Shown: positions 44,493 to 53,041 of the stretch, piece after piece
Layout: every line of letters starts with the position of its first letter
Numbering within the stretch: position 1 is the first letter of the stretch
From: Lachnospiraceae bacterium
GTDB lineage: Bacteria; Bacillota; Clostridia; Lachnospirales; Lachnospiraceae
DNA length: 64,000 nucleotides
Direction of reading: 5' to 3'
Assembly (NCBI GenBank): GCA_014804785.1
Contig: JAAUZD010000009.1
Coordinates: forward strand, 1-64,000
Translations under genes and position numbers: made by a program
Notes under the pieces: generated by a model
Database searches by the model: none
What the model was told of the DNA's origin: nothing
Seen by the model: only the letters and a program-made list of their open reading frames with translations

Positions 44493-44813
44493 ATGAACAC
44501 TTGGAACAAGATTGAGGAATTGATGGAGTTTGTTAAAACTCATGATATCAAAGAGTTAAAGGATCACTGGAATCATAGAGAAGAGGAAAATAGAAATAAT
44601 ACCATTTTGTGGATACTTGCTATTATAGGGGCAGTAGCGGCGGTAGCAGCGATTGCCTATGCGGTATATCGTTATATGACGCCGGATTATCTGGAAGACT
44701 TTGAGGATGATTTTGACGACGATTTCGAGGATGATTTCTTTGAAGATGAAGAAGACGAAGAAGAAAAGATTCAGGTATCGAACGCAGCGACAGAGGATGA
44801 TTTTGCAGAATAA
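44493..44813 (+). CDS. small membrane protein with strongly acidic tail
   Basis: ATG 44493 is preceded by GGGAGG, which makes it better than the in-frame ATG at 44448. The 106-residue product has an amphipathic N-terminus, one membrane helix (ILWILAIIGAVAAVAAIAYA) and a C-terminal run dominated by Asp and Glu (about residues 66-92). Similar small proteins are common in Lachnospiraceae genomes, without known function. A terminator follows at 44836, so it forms its own unit after pcrA. Confidence 0.8.
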   Translation: MNTWNKIEELMEFVKTHDIKELKDHWNHREEENRNNTILWILAIIGAVAAVAAIAYAVYRYMTPDYLEDFEDDFDDDFEDDFFEDEEDEEEKIQVSNAATEDDFAE

Positions 44814-44835
44814 GTGTTTTAAAGTCTGAGAATGC

Positions 44836-44865
44836 GGGATGTGCAGAAGTGTACATCCCATTTTT
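44836..44865 (+). terminator. rho-independent terminator
   Basis: A ten-pair stem (GGGATGTGCA with TGTACATCCC) with a GAAG loop is followed by ATTTTT. Confidence 0.8.
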
Positions 44866-44869
44866 ATTC

Positions 44870-44937
44870 CAATAAGCCGGCACGGAAGTGCCGGTGTTTG
44901 GTTCAATAAGCCGCCACGGAAGTGCCGGTGTTTGGTG
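44870..44937 (+). repeat. two tandem 34-nt repeats, each with a hairpin
   Basis: The unit starting CAATAAGCCG occurs at 44870-44903 and 44904-44937 with two differences, and CAATAA begins a third time at 44938. Each unit holds the hairpin GGCAC...GTGCC (one arm base changed in the second). It precedes the rRNA methyltransferase gene by 46 nt. Confidence 0.8.
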
Positions 44938-44983
44938 CAATAAAACCTGCAAAAAGCAGCAGGTATACAATAGGAGCAGATGG

Positions 44984-46417
44984 ATGAAAAAAGGTCAAGT
45001 TCTTACAGGAATTGTGGAAAAAGTGGATTTTCCCAATAAAGGTGTCGTAAATACAGAGGAAGGAAGATGTATTGTTAAAAATGTTCTGCCCGGGCAGAAA
45101 GTAACCTTCGTGGTACAAAAAAAGAGAAACGGAGCGGCAGTAGGAAGGCTTTTGAAAGTGGAGCAAAATGCGTCCGTAGAGGGCAAAAGCCCCTGCCCAC
45201 ATTTTGGAGAATGCGGAGGCTGCACTTACCTATCCCTGCCTTACGAGGAGCAGCTGAAAATAAAAGAAATGCAGGTAAAAAAGCTGCTTGAAGGCGCATT
45301 ATCAGGACAGACTGAAATGTGGGAGTTTGAGAGTATTAAAGGAAGTCCGGCAAGGCTTGGATATAGAAATAAGATGGAGTTTTCGTTTGGAGATGAATGC
45401 AAAGACGGACCTTTGTCTCTCGGTATGCATAAGAGAGGCAGCTTTTATGATATAGTCACAGTAAGGGACTGCCAGATTGTAGATGAGGATTACCGCAGGA
45501 TTTTATCCTTTACAAGGGATTATTTTGACGGGTGCAGTTTTTATCACAGGCTGAAGCATACGGGATATCTGCGCCATCTCCTGGTGAGAAAAGCGTACCG
45601 GACAGGAGAAATTCTGGTTGCGCTTGTGACGACCTCACAGCTGGATAATGAACAAAGCGATGCAGAAGCACAAAATAAGGAAAAAGATAATCTGGATCAG
45701 TGGAAAAATAAAATATTAAATTTAGATTTAAATGGAAAAATAACTGGTGTTTTGCATATAATCAATGATTCGGTGGCAGATGTGGTACAGAGTGACCATA
45801 CAGACATTTTATATGGTCAGGATTTTTTTTATGAAGAACTGCTTGGACTTAAGTTTAAAATATCTGCTTTTTCTTTTTTCCAAACGAATTCCCTGGGGGC
45901 GGAAGTGCTGTACGAGACAGCAAGAGAATATATCGGTGATCTTGCTGCGCCCGGCGGAGAAAAGGCGCCGGACAAAATTGTTTTCGACCTGTACAGCGGA
46001 ACCGGAACCATAGCGCAGCTTATGGCGCCTGTGGCAAAGAAAGTCATCGGTGTGGAAATCGTAGAGGAGGCAGTTGAGGCAGCAAAGAAAAATGCGGAAC
46101 TAAATGGTTTACATAACTGCGAATTTATTGCAGGAGATGTGCTGAAAGTGCTGGACGAAATCGAGGAAAAACCGGATATGATTATTCTAGATCCGCCCAG
46201 AGATGGCATTCACCCCAAGGCACTTAAAAAAATAATTGGATATGGAATTGACAAGCTGGTATATATCTCATGCAAACCGACCAGCCTGGCAAGAGATTTA
46301 GTAACATTTTTGGAGAGCGGATATGTGGTTGAGAAGGCGGTGGCTGTAGATCAGTTCCCTTGGACGGCAAACATTGAGACAGTTTGTCTGCTTTCAAGAA
46401 AATTTATAACTTGTTGA
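44984..46417 (+). CDS. rlmD: 23S rRNA (uracil-5-)-methyltransferase, RumA/RlmD family
   Basis: TAGGAG at 44971-44976 places the start at ATG 44984; a longer in-frame reading runs through the tandem repeats and is unlikely. The 477-residue protein has a TRAM-type RNA-binding N-terminus (VLTGIVEKVDFPNKGV), an iron-sulfur motif CPHFGECGGC, the SAM-binding FDLYSGTGTIAQ, and the catalytic DPPRDGIHPKAL and YISCKPTSLARDL, where Cys is the nucleophile. It makes 5-methyluridine in 23S rRNA; which positions is not visible. Its stop codon overlaps the -35 of the next operon. Confidence 0.92.
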   Translation: MKKGQVLTGIVEKVDFPNKGVVNTEEGRCIVKNVLPGQKVTFVVQKKRNGAAVGRLLKVEQNASVEGKSPCPHFGECGGCTYLSLPYEEQLKIKEMQVKKLLEGALSGQTEMWEFESIKGSPARLGYRNKMEFSFGDECKDGPLSLGMHKRGSFYDIVTVRDCQIVDEDYRRILSFTRDYFDGCSFYHRLKHTGYLRHLLVRKAYRTGEILVALVTTSQLDNEQSDAEAQNKEKDNLDQWKNKILNLDLNGKITGVLHIINDSVADVVQSDHTDILYGQDFFYEELLGLKFKISAFSFFQTNSLGAEVLYETAREYIGDLAAPGGEKAPDKIVFDLYSGTGTIAQLMAPVAKKVIGVEIVEEAVEAAKKNAELNGLHNCEFIAGDVLKVLDEIEEKPDMIILDPPRDGIHPKALKKIIGYGIDKLVYISCKPTSLARDLVTFLESGYVVEKAVAVDQFPWTANIETVCLLSRKFITC

Positions 46418-46470
46418 CAAAAGCAAGACCAAAACGGTATACTTGAAAGCAAGTTAGCGCGTGCTAACTT
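46414..46470 (+). promoter_or_regulatory. strong promoter with palindromic operator
   Basis: TTGACA at 46414-46419 and TATACT at 46438-46443 are 18 nt apart. Immediately after, at the likely transcription start, stands the palindrome AAGTTAGC-GCGT-GCTAACTT (46451-46470, perfect 8-bp arms). A TTAGC...GCTAA palindrome resembles DtxR/MntR- and Fur-type metal-regulator sites. A repressor there would block the four-gene operon. Confidence 0.8.
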
Positions 46471-46499
46471 ATATTAATATTGTAATTAGGAGGTGTCTT

Positions 46500-46757
46500 A
46501 TGGTTAAGATGATATTGGACATAGAAGGAATGGCATGCGGGATGTGCGAGGCGCATATTAACGAGGCTGTAAGGAATGCCTTTTCGGTAAAAAAAGTGAC
46601 AAGCTCACATGCGAAGAAGCAGACGGTTATAATTGCAGATGCAGACATACCGGAGGAGGAACTGAAAAATGTAATTACAAAAGCGGGCTATGAGGCTGTA
46701 TCGGTGAGCAGTGAGCCTTACGAGAAGAAAGGGTTGTTCTCGGTATTCAGGTCATGA
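46500..46757 (+). CDS. heavy-metal-associated (HMA) domain protein
   Basis: ATG 46500 follows AGGAGG by six nt. The 85-residue protein has the ferredoxin-like HMA pattern: ILDIEGMACGMCEAHINEAV with a CxxC pair (Cys-Gly-Met-Cys, residues 15-18), then TVIIADADIPEEELKNVITK and AGYEAVSV. Such domains bind Cu(I), Zn or similar soft metals, or serve as metallochaperones. It is the first gene of an operon with a thioredoxin-like lipoprotein, a CXXC peptide and a ferredoxin-type membrane protein, behind a palindromic operator. Confidence 0.85.
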   Translation: MVKMILDIEGMACGMCEAHINEAVRNAFSVKKVTSSHAKKQTVIIADADIPEEELKNVITKAGYEAVSVSSEPYEKKGLFSVFRS

Positions 46758-46819
46758 TGGCGCTGGGTGCGATGCTGGGGTAGAAAATCTTGGAAAGATG
46801 AAAATTTGAGGAATGAAAT

Positions 46820-47440
46820 ATGACGGGCAAAAAAAGAAAGATAAAAATCTGCTGCGTGCTCTTTGCAGCTTTATTATTGACTGGATGCGGTAATGCCGGC
46901 AAAGATGAGAAGGAGAACAATGCAGCAGCGTTGGATGCGGGCGGTACGGAAATTGTTCAAGGCTCAGAGGCGCTTGCGGAGACAGAAGAATCAGCCAAGG
47001 TGTGGGGGCAGATGCCCTCATTCACAGCAAAGGATCTTGAGGGAAATACTGTGACAGAAAGTGTTTTTGCAGAAAAAGATCTGACGGTAGTGAATATATG
47101 GGGAACTTTCTGTCCGCCCTGTATAGAGGAGATGCCGGAGCTTGGAGAGTGGGCGGAAACTATGCCGGAAAATGTGCAGATAGTAGGGCTTATCATTGAT
47201 ATTAATGGAGAGGATGACACAACACATCGCGATTTGGCGGTAGCAATCACAGAAAAAGCAGGAGCGGATTTTACTCAGATCATTGCAAATGGAGATTTTG
47301 TTGACATTATGAAAGGAGTTGTAGGTGTGCCTACAACACTGTTTGTGGACAAAGATGGGAATATCGTCGGTGAACCGATCGTGGGAGCTTATGTAGATGG
47401 CTATCAGGCATTTGTGGAGGATTATCTAAGTGGGCAGTAA
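46820..47440 (+). CDS. TlpA/ResA-like thioredoxin lipoprotein
   Basis: The 206-residue protein has a lipoprotein signal (LLTGC, Cys23) and a thioredoxin fold of the TlpA/ResA type: MPSFTAKDLEGNTVTESVF, then VVNIWGTFCPPCIEEMPEL with CPPC at residues 98-101, and GVVGVPTTLFVDKDGNIVGE with the cis-Pro. It acts outside the membrane as a disulfide reductase or isomerase and needs an electron donor from inside. The neighbours supply a candidate path: the CXXC peptide and a membrane iron-sulfur protein. ATG 46820 follows GAGGAATG. Confidence 0.9.
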   Translation: MTGKKRKIKICCVLFAALLLTGCGNAGKDEKENNAAALDAGGTEIVQGSEALAETEESAKVWGQMPSFTAKDLEGNTVTESVFAEKDLTVVNIWGTFCPPCIEEMPELGEWAETMPENVQIVGLIIDINGEDDTTHRDLAVAITEKAGADFTQIIANGDFVDIMKGVVGVPTTLFVDKDGNIVGEPIVGAYVDGYQAFVEDYLSGQ

Positions 47441-47576
47441 GAAAAAGAAAGCAGTAAGAGTTATTTTTTTACTGGCAGCCGGCATTTTTATTTTATATGG
47501 GATGACAAGAGGAGAGACGGCTATAGTTTTGAATAAAGCGGTCAATCTGTGTCTGGAGTGTATTGGATTGGGGTAA
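47430..47576 (+). CDS. CD1871A-type CXXC peptide
   Basis: A 48-residue protein begins at GTG 47430, nine nt after GGAGG and overlapping the end of the thioredoxin-like gene. It has a basic N-terminus, one membrane helix (VIFLLAAGIFILYGM) and the end GETAIVLNKAVNLCLECIGL-G with a conserved CxxC. This is the layout of the small CD1871A family CXXC proteins, found beside thioredoxin-like and 4Fe-4S membrane proteins in Clostridia. The CxxC may pass electrons to the thioredoxin partner; this is inference. Confidence 0.85.
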   Translation: MGSKKKKAVRVIFLLAAGIFILYGMTRGETAIVLNKAVNLCLECIGLG

Positions 47577-47581
47577 GCATC

Positions 47582-48442
47582 ATGAAGTTGAAGCATTCTT
47601 TCAAAAGAAAACTGTTCCAAGCAGTTGCTTTTGGCTATTCAAACATGCACTTGCTGAATTTCAAGGACGGAAAAATATATGGAGGGAAATGGAAGCAGTT
47701 CTGTAATCCGGGATTAAACTGTTACTCTTGCCCAGCGGCTAGTCTTGCCTGCCCCATTGGAGCTTTGCAGGCAGTAAACGGCTCTATGGATTTTCAGTTC
47801 AGTTTTTATGTGGTAGGCTTTCTGTTGGCAGTGGGGGTATTGTTCGGGAGGTTTGTGTGCGGATGGTTGTGCCCATTTGGATTGATACAGGAATTGCTCC
47901 ACAAGATACCGGCACCGAAATTTAGACTCTGGAAAGGGTTTCTATACATAAAATATGTAATTCTTGTTATCTTCGTACTTATTCTTCCGGTGGCGGTAAC
48001 CAATTATATGGGAATAGGGAAGCCGGCATTTTGTCAGTTTATCTGCCCGGCGGGGACGTTGGAGGGAGGAATTCCTCTTCTTTTTGCCCATTCAGAGCTG
48101 CAGCAGACGATTGGTTCCCTGTTCTTTCTGAAAATGGCAATTCTCATCATCACAGTGGCGGGCTGCGTCCTGATATACCGCTTTTTTTGCCGGACACTCT
48201 GCCCACTGGGCGCAATCTATGGTTTCATGAATAAAATCAGCCTTTATCGCTTGGAAGTGGATCAGCATAAATGCGTAAACTGCGGAAAATGTGCACAAGC
48301 CTGTAAGATGGAAGTGAACCCTGTAAAAACACCGGATTCCGCGGAGTGTATACGCTGCGGAGACTGCGCCTGGTCATGTTCCAAAGGAGCAATCTGCCTG
48401 GGCTTCAAGACAAAAACAACCTGTCAAGATAAGCCGGAATAG
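47582..48442 (+). CDS. NapH/YccM-like 4Fe-4S membrane protein
   Basis: The 286-residue protein has about five membrane helices and several cysteine motifs. CNPGLNCYSCPAASLACPIG near the start, RFVCGWLCPFGLIQELLHKI and FCRTLCPLGAIYGF between helices are the NapH/RnfB-type CxxxCP loops. C-terminal CVNCGKCAQACKMEV and CIRCGDCAWSCSKGA are two 4Fe-4S ferredoxin clusters. Such proteins carry electrons across or along the membrane. Start ATG 47582 lies 5 nt after the CXXC peptide. It is the last gene of the operon and likely the electron source. Confidence 0.9.
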   Translation: MKLKHSFKRKLFQAVAFGYSNMHLLNFKDGKIYGGKWKQFCNPGLNCYSCPAASLACPIGALQAVNGSMDFQFSFYVVGFLLAVGVLFGRFVCGWLCPFGLIQELLHKIPAPKFRLWKGFLYIKYVILVIFVLILPVAVTNYMGIGKPAFCQFICPAGTLEGGIPLLFAHSELQQTIGSLFFLKMAILIITVAGCVLIYRFFCRTLCPLGAIYGFMNKISLYRLEVDQHKCVNCGKCAQACKMEVNPVKTPDSAECIRCGDCAWSCSKGAICLGFKTKTTCQDKPE

Positions 48443-48563
48443 TAGAAGGGTGAACTGTTCAAATTTATTGCAAATTGTCAGAATAATTATTGCATAACCT
48501 CTGTTGTTTTGGTAAAATTAACTATAATATCTAAATAATGTGATTTAAATGGAGGGAAACAAT

Positions 48564-48821
48564 ATGAAATCATTCAATTACACAATCACAGATCCAGTAG
48601 GTATTCATGCGAGACCGGCAGGACTGCTGGTAAAGGAAGCAAAGCAGTATGATTCAACCATTACAATTACCAGAGATGGAAAAAGTGCAGACGCTAAAAA
48701 GCTTATGGCGTTGATGAGTCTGGGAGTGAAACAGGGCGACACTGTTACAGTGGATGTGGAAGGCGGAGATGAAGAAACTGTAGCAGCTAAGATGGAAGAT
48801 TTTTTCAAAAATAATCTGTAA
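48564..48821 (+). CDS. ptsH: phosphocarrier protein HPr
   Basis: The 85-residue protein begins at ATG 48564 behind GGAGGGAAAC. GIHARPAG carries His15, which receives phosphate from Enzyme I. Where Gram-positive HPr has Ser46, the target of HPr kinase, this protein has Lys46 (AKKLMALMSLGV: Lys45, Lys46). Seryl phosphorylation as in catabolite repression would thus be impossible on this protein. A TATAAT lies at 48523-48528 with a weak -35. The next gene is Enzyme I, so the two form the general PTS operon. Confidence 0.95.
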   Translation: MKSFNYTITDPVGIHARPAGLLVKEAKQYDSTITITRDGKSADAKKLMALMSLGVKQGDTVTVDVEGGDEETVAAKMEDFFKNNL

Positions 48822-48844
48822 TTGGATCGGATGGGAGGACAACT

Positions 48845-50458
48845 GTGGAAGCGAGAAGTGGAAAAAAGATATTTGGCGGTATAGCAATAGGAAAGATCAA
48901 ACTCTACGGCAAAGCTGAAAATAAGGTCGTCCGCACCAGGATTGATGATGTGGATGCAGAAATCCAAAGATATGAAGAGGCAAAGGCAAAAGCGATAGAG
49001 CAGTTGAATCAATTATATGAAAAGGCGCTCGTAGAGGTCGGTGAAGCAAATGCAGAAATTTTCAATGTACATTCCATGATGCTTGAGGATGATGATTATA
49101 ACGAATCTGTTCATAACATCATTTGTACGCAGAATGTGAATGCGGAATATGCAGCGGCAGCCACCGGAGATAATTTTGCAGAGATATTTGCGAATATGGA
49201 GGATGAATATTTCAAGGCACGCAGTGCGGATGTAAAAGATATAACAGAGCGTGTGGTCACCATTCTCTGCGGAGGAGCGGAAAACAGCGATATAGGTGAC
49301 GAACCAGTTATTATCGTGGCGGAGGATCTTGCACCCAGCGAGACAGTCCAGATGGATAAGAGCAAACTATTGGCATTCGTGACCAGGCTTGGATCGGCAA
49401 ATTCCCATACTGCTATTCTTGCAAGGACAATGGGGATTCCTGCCCTTATCGGTGTAGATTACGATGAGAGCTGGAATGGAAAGATCGGCATTGTCGATGG
49501 CTATGAGGGCAAATTTATTATTGACCCCGAAATGCCCGTACTTGAAACATATTTCAAGAAAAAGGAAGCAGACGATGCCCAGAAGCAGTTGCTCCTTACC
49601 TTAAAAGGCAAAGAGAATGTGACAAAATCCGGACAGAAAATAAATCTGTATGCCAATATTGGCAATCCGGGCGATTTGGCTTCTGTCATAGAAAACGATG
49701 CCGGAGGAATTGGGCTGTTCCGTAGCGAATTCCTATATCTTGAATCTGAAAATTATCCTACAGAGGAAGAACAGTTTCAGGCGTATCGGAAAGTAGTGGA
49801 AACTATGGGCGGCAAAAAAGTAATCATCCGTACGCTGGACATTGGTGCAGATAAGCAGGTGGATTATTTTGAACTGGACAAAGAAGATAATCCGGCGTTG
49901 GGATACAGAGCAATCCGTATCTGCCTGACAAGACCTGAAATTTTCCGTACACAGCTGCGTGCACTCTTCCGTGCAAGTGCGTACGGTAATCTGGCAATTA
50001 TGTATCCGATGATTATTTCTGTGGATGAGGTACGCAGAATCAAGGAAATATCTAAATCCGTGAAAGAAGAACTGATTGCAGAAGGTGTCACGGTCGGCGA
50101 AGTGGAAGAGGGGATTATGATCGAGACCCCGGCAGCGGCAGTCATGAGTGATGAACTTGCAAAAGAAGTAGATTTCTTCAGTATTGGAACCAATGACTTG
50201 ACACAGTACACACTGGCAATTGACCGGCAGAATGCAAAACTGGATTCCTTTTATGATGCACACCATCCGGCAGTGCTTCGCCTGATCCAAATGGTGTGTG
50301 ATAGTGCACATAAAGCAGGTATTTGGGCAGGAATCTGTGGGGAACTGGGAGCAGATGTGACGCTCACGGAAACTTTCCTGAAGATGGGATTGGATGAATT
50401 GTCTGTTTCACCGGGATGCATTCTCCCGGTTCGGAAAGCAATCAGGGATACAGAATAG
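48845..50458 (+). CDS. ptsI: PTS Enzyme I (PEP-protein phosphotransferase)
   Basis: The 537-residue protein starts at GTG 48845 behind GGGAGGACAACT. It has the phosphohistidine site GSANSHTAILARTMGIPALI (His188), and the PEP-binding TIM barrel: GIGLFRSEFLY, RTLDIGADKQ, GIMIETPAA, FFSIGTNDLTQYTLAIDRQN and ICGELGAD. It takes phosphate from PEP and gives it to HPr, starting sugar import through PTS. The length is about 35 residues below that of the E. coli enzyme. A terminator follows at 50513. Confidence 0.96.
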   Translation: MEARSGKKIFGGIAIGKIKLYGKAENKVVRTRIDDVDAEIQRYEEAKAKAIEQLNQLYEKALVEVGEANAEIFNVHSMMLEDDDYNESVHNIICTQNVNAEYAAAATGDNFAEIFANMEDEYFKARSADVKDITERVVTILCGGAENSDIGDEPVIIVAEDLAPSETVQMDKSKLLAFVTRLGSANSHTAILARTMGIPALIGVDYDESWNGKIGIVDGYEGKFIIDPEMPVLETYFKKKEADDAQKQLLLTLKGKENVTKSGQKINLYANIGNPGDLASVIENDAGGIGLFRSEFLYLESENYPTEEEQFQAYRKVVETMGGKKVIIRTLDIGADKQVDYFELDKEDNPALGYRAIRICLTRPEIFRTQLRALFRASAYGNLAIMYPMIISVDEVRRIKEISKSVKEELIAEGVTVGEVEEGIMIETPAAAVMSDELAKEVDFFSIGTNDLTQYTLAIDRQNAKLDSFYDAHHPAVLRLIQMVCDSAHKAGIWAGICGELGADVTLTETFLKMGLDELSVSPGCILPVRKAIRDTE

Positions 50459-50512
50459 TAATGAGTGAAAGCAAAAATGCCTGCATACTTTGCAGATAGT
50501 TTGGCAGAACTG

Positions 50513-50556
50513 AAACTGCAAAAATGGTATATTTAAATCCATTTTTGCAGTTTTTT
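50513..50556 (+). terminator. rho-independent terminator of ptsHI
   Basis: A perfect 15-pair stem (AAACTGCAAAAATGG with CCATTTTTGCAGTTT) with an 11-nt loop is followed by T residues. Confidence 0.85.
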
Positions 50557-50584
50557 GTGGGAAAAGTGGAAATGGGGGACTGCC

Positions 50585-51919
50585 ATGAAAAAAGATTTAA
50601 CACAGGGAAATGTAATGGGGACTATGCTTTTATTTTCCGGTCCCATGATTTTGGGGAATCTGCTTCAGCAGTGTTATAATATAGCCGACACATTGATCGT
50701 GGGAAGATATCTGGGGGCCTCGGCATTGGCAGCAGTGGGAAGCGCCTATACCCTTATGACGTTTCTCACGTCCATCATTATCGGATTATGCATGGGGAGC
50801 GGAGCGGTCTTTTCTATTTATTACGGGAAAAGGGAGAGGGAGCAGATGAAAAAGAGCATGCTGACCTCCTTTTTATTTATTGCCATAGTGACGGTTTTTT
50901 TAACAGTGCTTGTTTTTGTGCTGATTCATCCTATACTTCATATTCTGCAAGTACCGGAAAGTATTTATGGACTGATGTATGAATATGTATGGGTGATTTT
51001 CTTTGGCATTGTCTTTGTTTTTCTTTATAATTATTTTGCTTTTCTCCTGCGGGCGCTTGGAAATTCCCTGATTCCGCTTTTGTTTCTGGGAGCGGCAGCA
51101 GCGCTCAATATTCTGCTGGATGTTTTGTTTGTAGTATATTTTAGGTTGGGAGCCGGCGGTGCGGCATTTGCAACTGTGCTCTCGCAGGCGGTATCGGGGC
51201 TCGGAATCGGACTTTATACATGGATGAAAGAGCCGGATTTGCGTCCTAAAAGGGGAGAGAACTTTCCTGATAGGGAAACAGTTTCCGAGGTGGTGCGTAA
51301 TTCTGCCGCAGCCTGTGTGCAGCAGTCGGTGATGAACTTTGGCATATTGATGATACAAGGACTGGTGAATAGCTTTGGAACGGTGGTGATGGCGGCATTT
51401 GCCGCAGCGGTAAAAATTGACTCTTTTGCCTATATGCCCGCTCAGGAATTCGGAAATGCGTTTTCACTGTTCATTTCCCAGAATTATGGGGCTCAAAAGG
51501 GGGAGCGCATAAGACAGGGCGTGAAAAAGGCAGCAATGGTTTCCATGTCCTTTTGTATGGTGATTTCCGCAGCTATTTTTGTATTGGCACCCAGACTTAT
51601 GGGCATCTTTATAGATGCAAAGGAAACGCAGATTATACAGGCGGGGGTGGGATATCTGCGGGTAGAAGGCGTCTTTTACTGTGGGATAGGTTTATTGTTC
51701 CTTTTATATGGTTTTTATCGGGGAGTGGAAAAGCCGGAAATGTCCCTAGTGCTTACCGTCATTTCTCTTGGAACAAGGGTTCTTCTGGCATATTTGCTAT
51801 CTCCCTTGCCTAAGGTTGGCATCTGGGGAATCTGGTGGGCGATACCCATTGGTTGGTTCCTGGCGGATGCGGTGGGATTGATTTGCTTAAGAAGAGTAAA
51901 GGAAATAAATACTTTCTAA
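50585..51919 (+). CDS. MATE family efflux transporter
   Basis: The 444-residue protein starts at ATG 50585, GGGGG upstream. It has 12 hydrophobic helices and the MATE landmarks: MLLFSGPMILGNLLQQCYNI, DTLIVGRYLGASALAAVGSA, LGNSLIPLLFLGAAAALNIL-D and, at the start of the second half, QSVMNFGILMIQGLVNSFG. Such exporters exchange cations for drugs or metabolites. Substrates cannot be told. It stands alone between terminators. Confidence 0.92.
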   Translation: MKKDLTQGNVMGTMLLFSGPMILGNLLQQCYNIADTLIVGRYLGASALAAVGSAYTLMTFLTSIIIGLCMGSGAVFSIYYGKREREQMKKSMLTSFLFIAIVTVFLTVLVFVLIHPILHILQVPESIYGLMYEYVWVIFFGIVFVFLYNYFAFLLRALGNSLIPLLFLGAAAALNILLDVLFVVYFRLGAGGAAFATVLSQAVSGLGIGLYTWMKEPDLRPKRGENFPDRETVSEVVRNSAAACVQQSVMNFGILMIQGLVNSFGTVVMAAFAAAVKIDSFAYMPAQEFGNAFSLFISQNYGAQKGERIRQGVKKAAMVSMSFCMVISAAIFVLAPRLMGIFIDAKETQIIQAGVGYLRVEGVFYCGIGLLFLLYGFYRGVEKPEMSLVLTVISLGTRVLLAYLLSPLPKVGIWGIWWAIPIGWFLADAVGLICLRRVKEINTF

Positions 51920-52058
51920 AAGATGGTCATAATTTGTTGAATTAACTTTTTTTCTATGCTAAATTCACTAGTGACGGAATTTCCATTTATTAGAAAATGC
52001 TTGCACAGGTGAAATTTGGTCAGGCATGGAGACCGGAGAAAGAAGATGAGGATAAAGA

Positions 52059-52898
52059 ATGTTGACGATAGGTACCCATATGTCGATTGCCGGAGGAATC
52101 GCGCAGTCGGCTAAAAACGTGGTTTTGATGGAAGCGAATACGATGCAGATATTCAGCAGGAATCCCAGAGGTTCCGGCTATAAGACTTACAGCCAGCAGG
52201 AGATAGAAGCATTTCAGAAAATAAGGACGGAAAATCAGTTTGGTCCGCTGTTGGCACATGCACCTTATACCATGAATCTTGCAAGTGCAAAGCCGGAGGT
52301 ATATGAGTTTGCTTGCATGGTCATCAGAGAAGATATTGCCAGAATGGATGCTCTTGGCATTGAGACGATTGTTTTCCATCCGGGAAATCATACGGGGATA
52401 GGAACAGAGGAAGGAATCCGGAATATCATTGCCGGCCTTGACCAGGCAATCTCAGGAGAGGAATCAATCATGGTGCTTTTGGAGACCATGTCGGGCAAGG
52501 GGACCGAAATAGGAGCACGCTTTGAGGAACTTAAAGCAATCCGTGACGGAGTAAAGCACCCTGAGAGAATCGGCATCTGCCTGGACACCTGTCATATTTT
52601 TGCGGCAGGATATGATATTGTCCATGACCTTGATGGCGTTCTTTCAGAATTTGACCGCATCCTTGGTCTGGAACTTTTGCGGGCGATTCACTTTAATGAC
52701 AGCATGATGCCCTTTGCATCCCGCAAAGACCGCCATGCCACCATTGGAGACGGAGAAATCGGGCTTGAGGCATTGCTTAGGGTTATGCGGCATCCTGCAC
52801 TGAAAGACCTGCCCTTTTACCTTGAAACGCCTTTGGAAGATGCCGGACACAAGCAGGAAATTCAGATGATAAAGGAAAAACTAAAAGAAAGCAGGTAA
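52059..52898 (+). CDS. nfo: endonuclease IV
   Basis: The 279-residue protein has the signatures of Nfo-type AP endonucleases: [54 protein letters not shown] and HFNDS...GDGEIG, which hold three zinc ions in a TIM barrel. It cuts DNA at abasic sites after base removal. ATG 52059 follows GAGGATAAA. The next gene encodes a DNA glycosylase, so both steps of base-excision repair are neighbours, though separated by two hairpins. Confidence 0.95.
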   Translation: MLTIGTHMSIAGGIAQSAKNVVLMEANTMQIFSRNPRGSGYKTYSQQEIEAFQKIRTENQFGPLLAHAPYTMNLASAKPEVYEFACMVIREDIARMDALGIETIVFHPGNHTGIGTEEGIRNIIAGLDQAISGEESIMVLLETMSGKGTEIGARFEELKAIRDGVKHPERIGICLDTCHIFAAGYDIVHDLDGVLSEFDRILGLELLRAIHFNDSMMPFASRKDRHATIGDGEIGLEALLRVMRHPALKDLPFYLETPLEDAGHKQEIQMIKEKLKESR

Positions 52899-52954
52899 CT
52901 ATTCAGTATAGGTCGAAGCATTTACTGCTGAGACCGTAAGAATATGATTCAGGC

Positions 52955-53027
52955 ATGCAAAATCCCATTGCCGTAGGCAATTTAGAATGGATTTTGCATT
53001 GTAACTGTGAAGGTACTGAACAGTTAC
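52955..53027 (+). other. two hairpins between nfo and the glycosylase gene
   Basis: First stem: ATGCAAAATCC (52955-52965) with GGATTTTGCAT (52989-52999), enclosing ATTGCC/GGCAAT. Second stem: GTAACTGT (53001-53008) with ACAGTTAC (53020-53027). Neither has a T-run. They may control read-through or translation of the gene that starts at 53042. Confidence 0.6.
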
Positions 53028-53041
53028 GAAAGCAGATAAAA

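Noticed and set aside
44888-44983. Longer N-terminus for the rRNA methyltransferase
   Set aside because: It would translate through the tandem hairpin repeats and has no ribosome site, whereas ATG 44984 has TAGGAG at the right distance.
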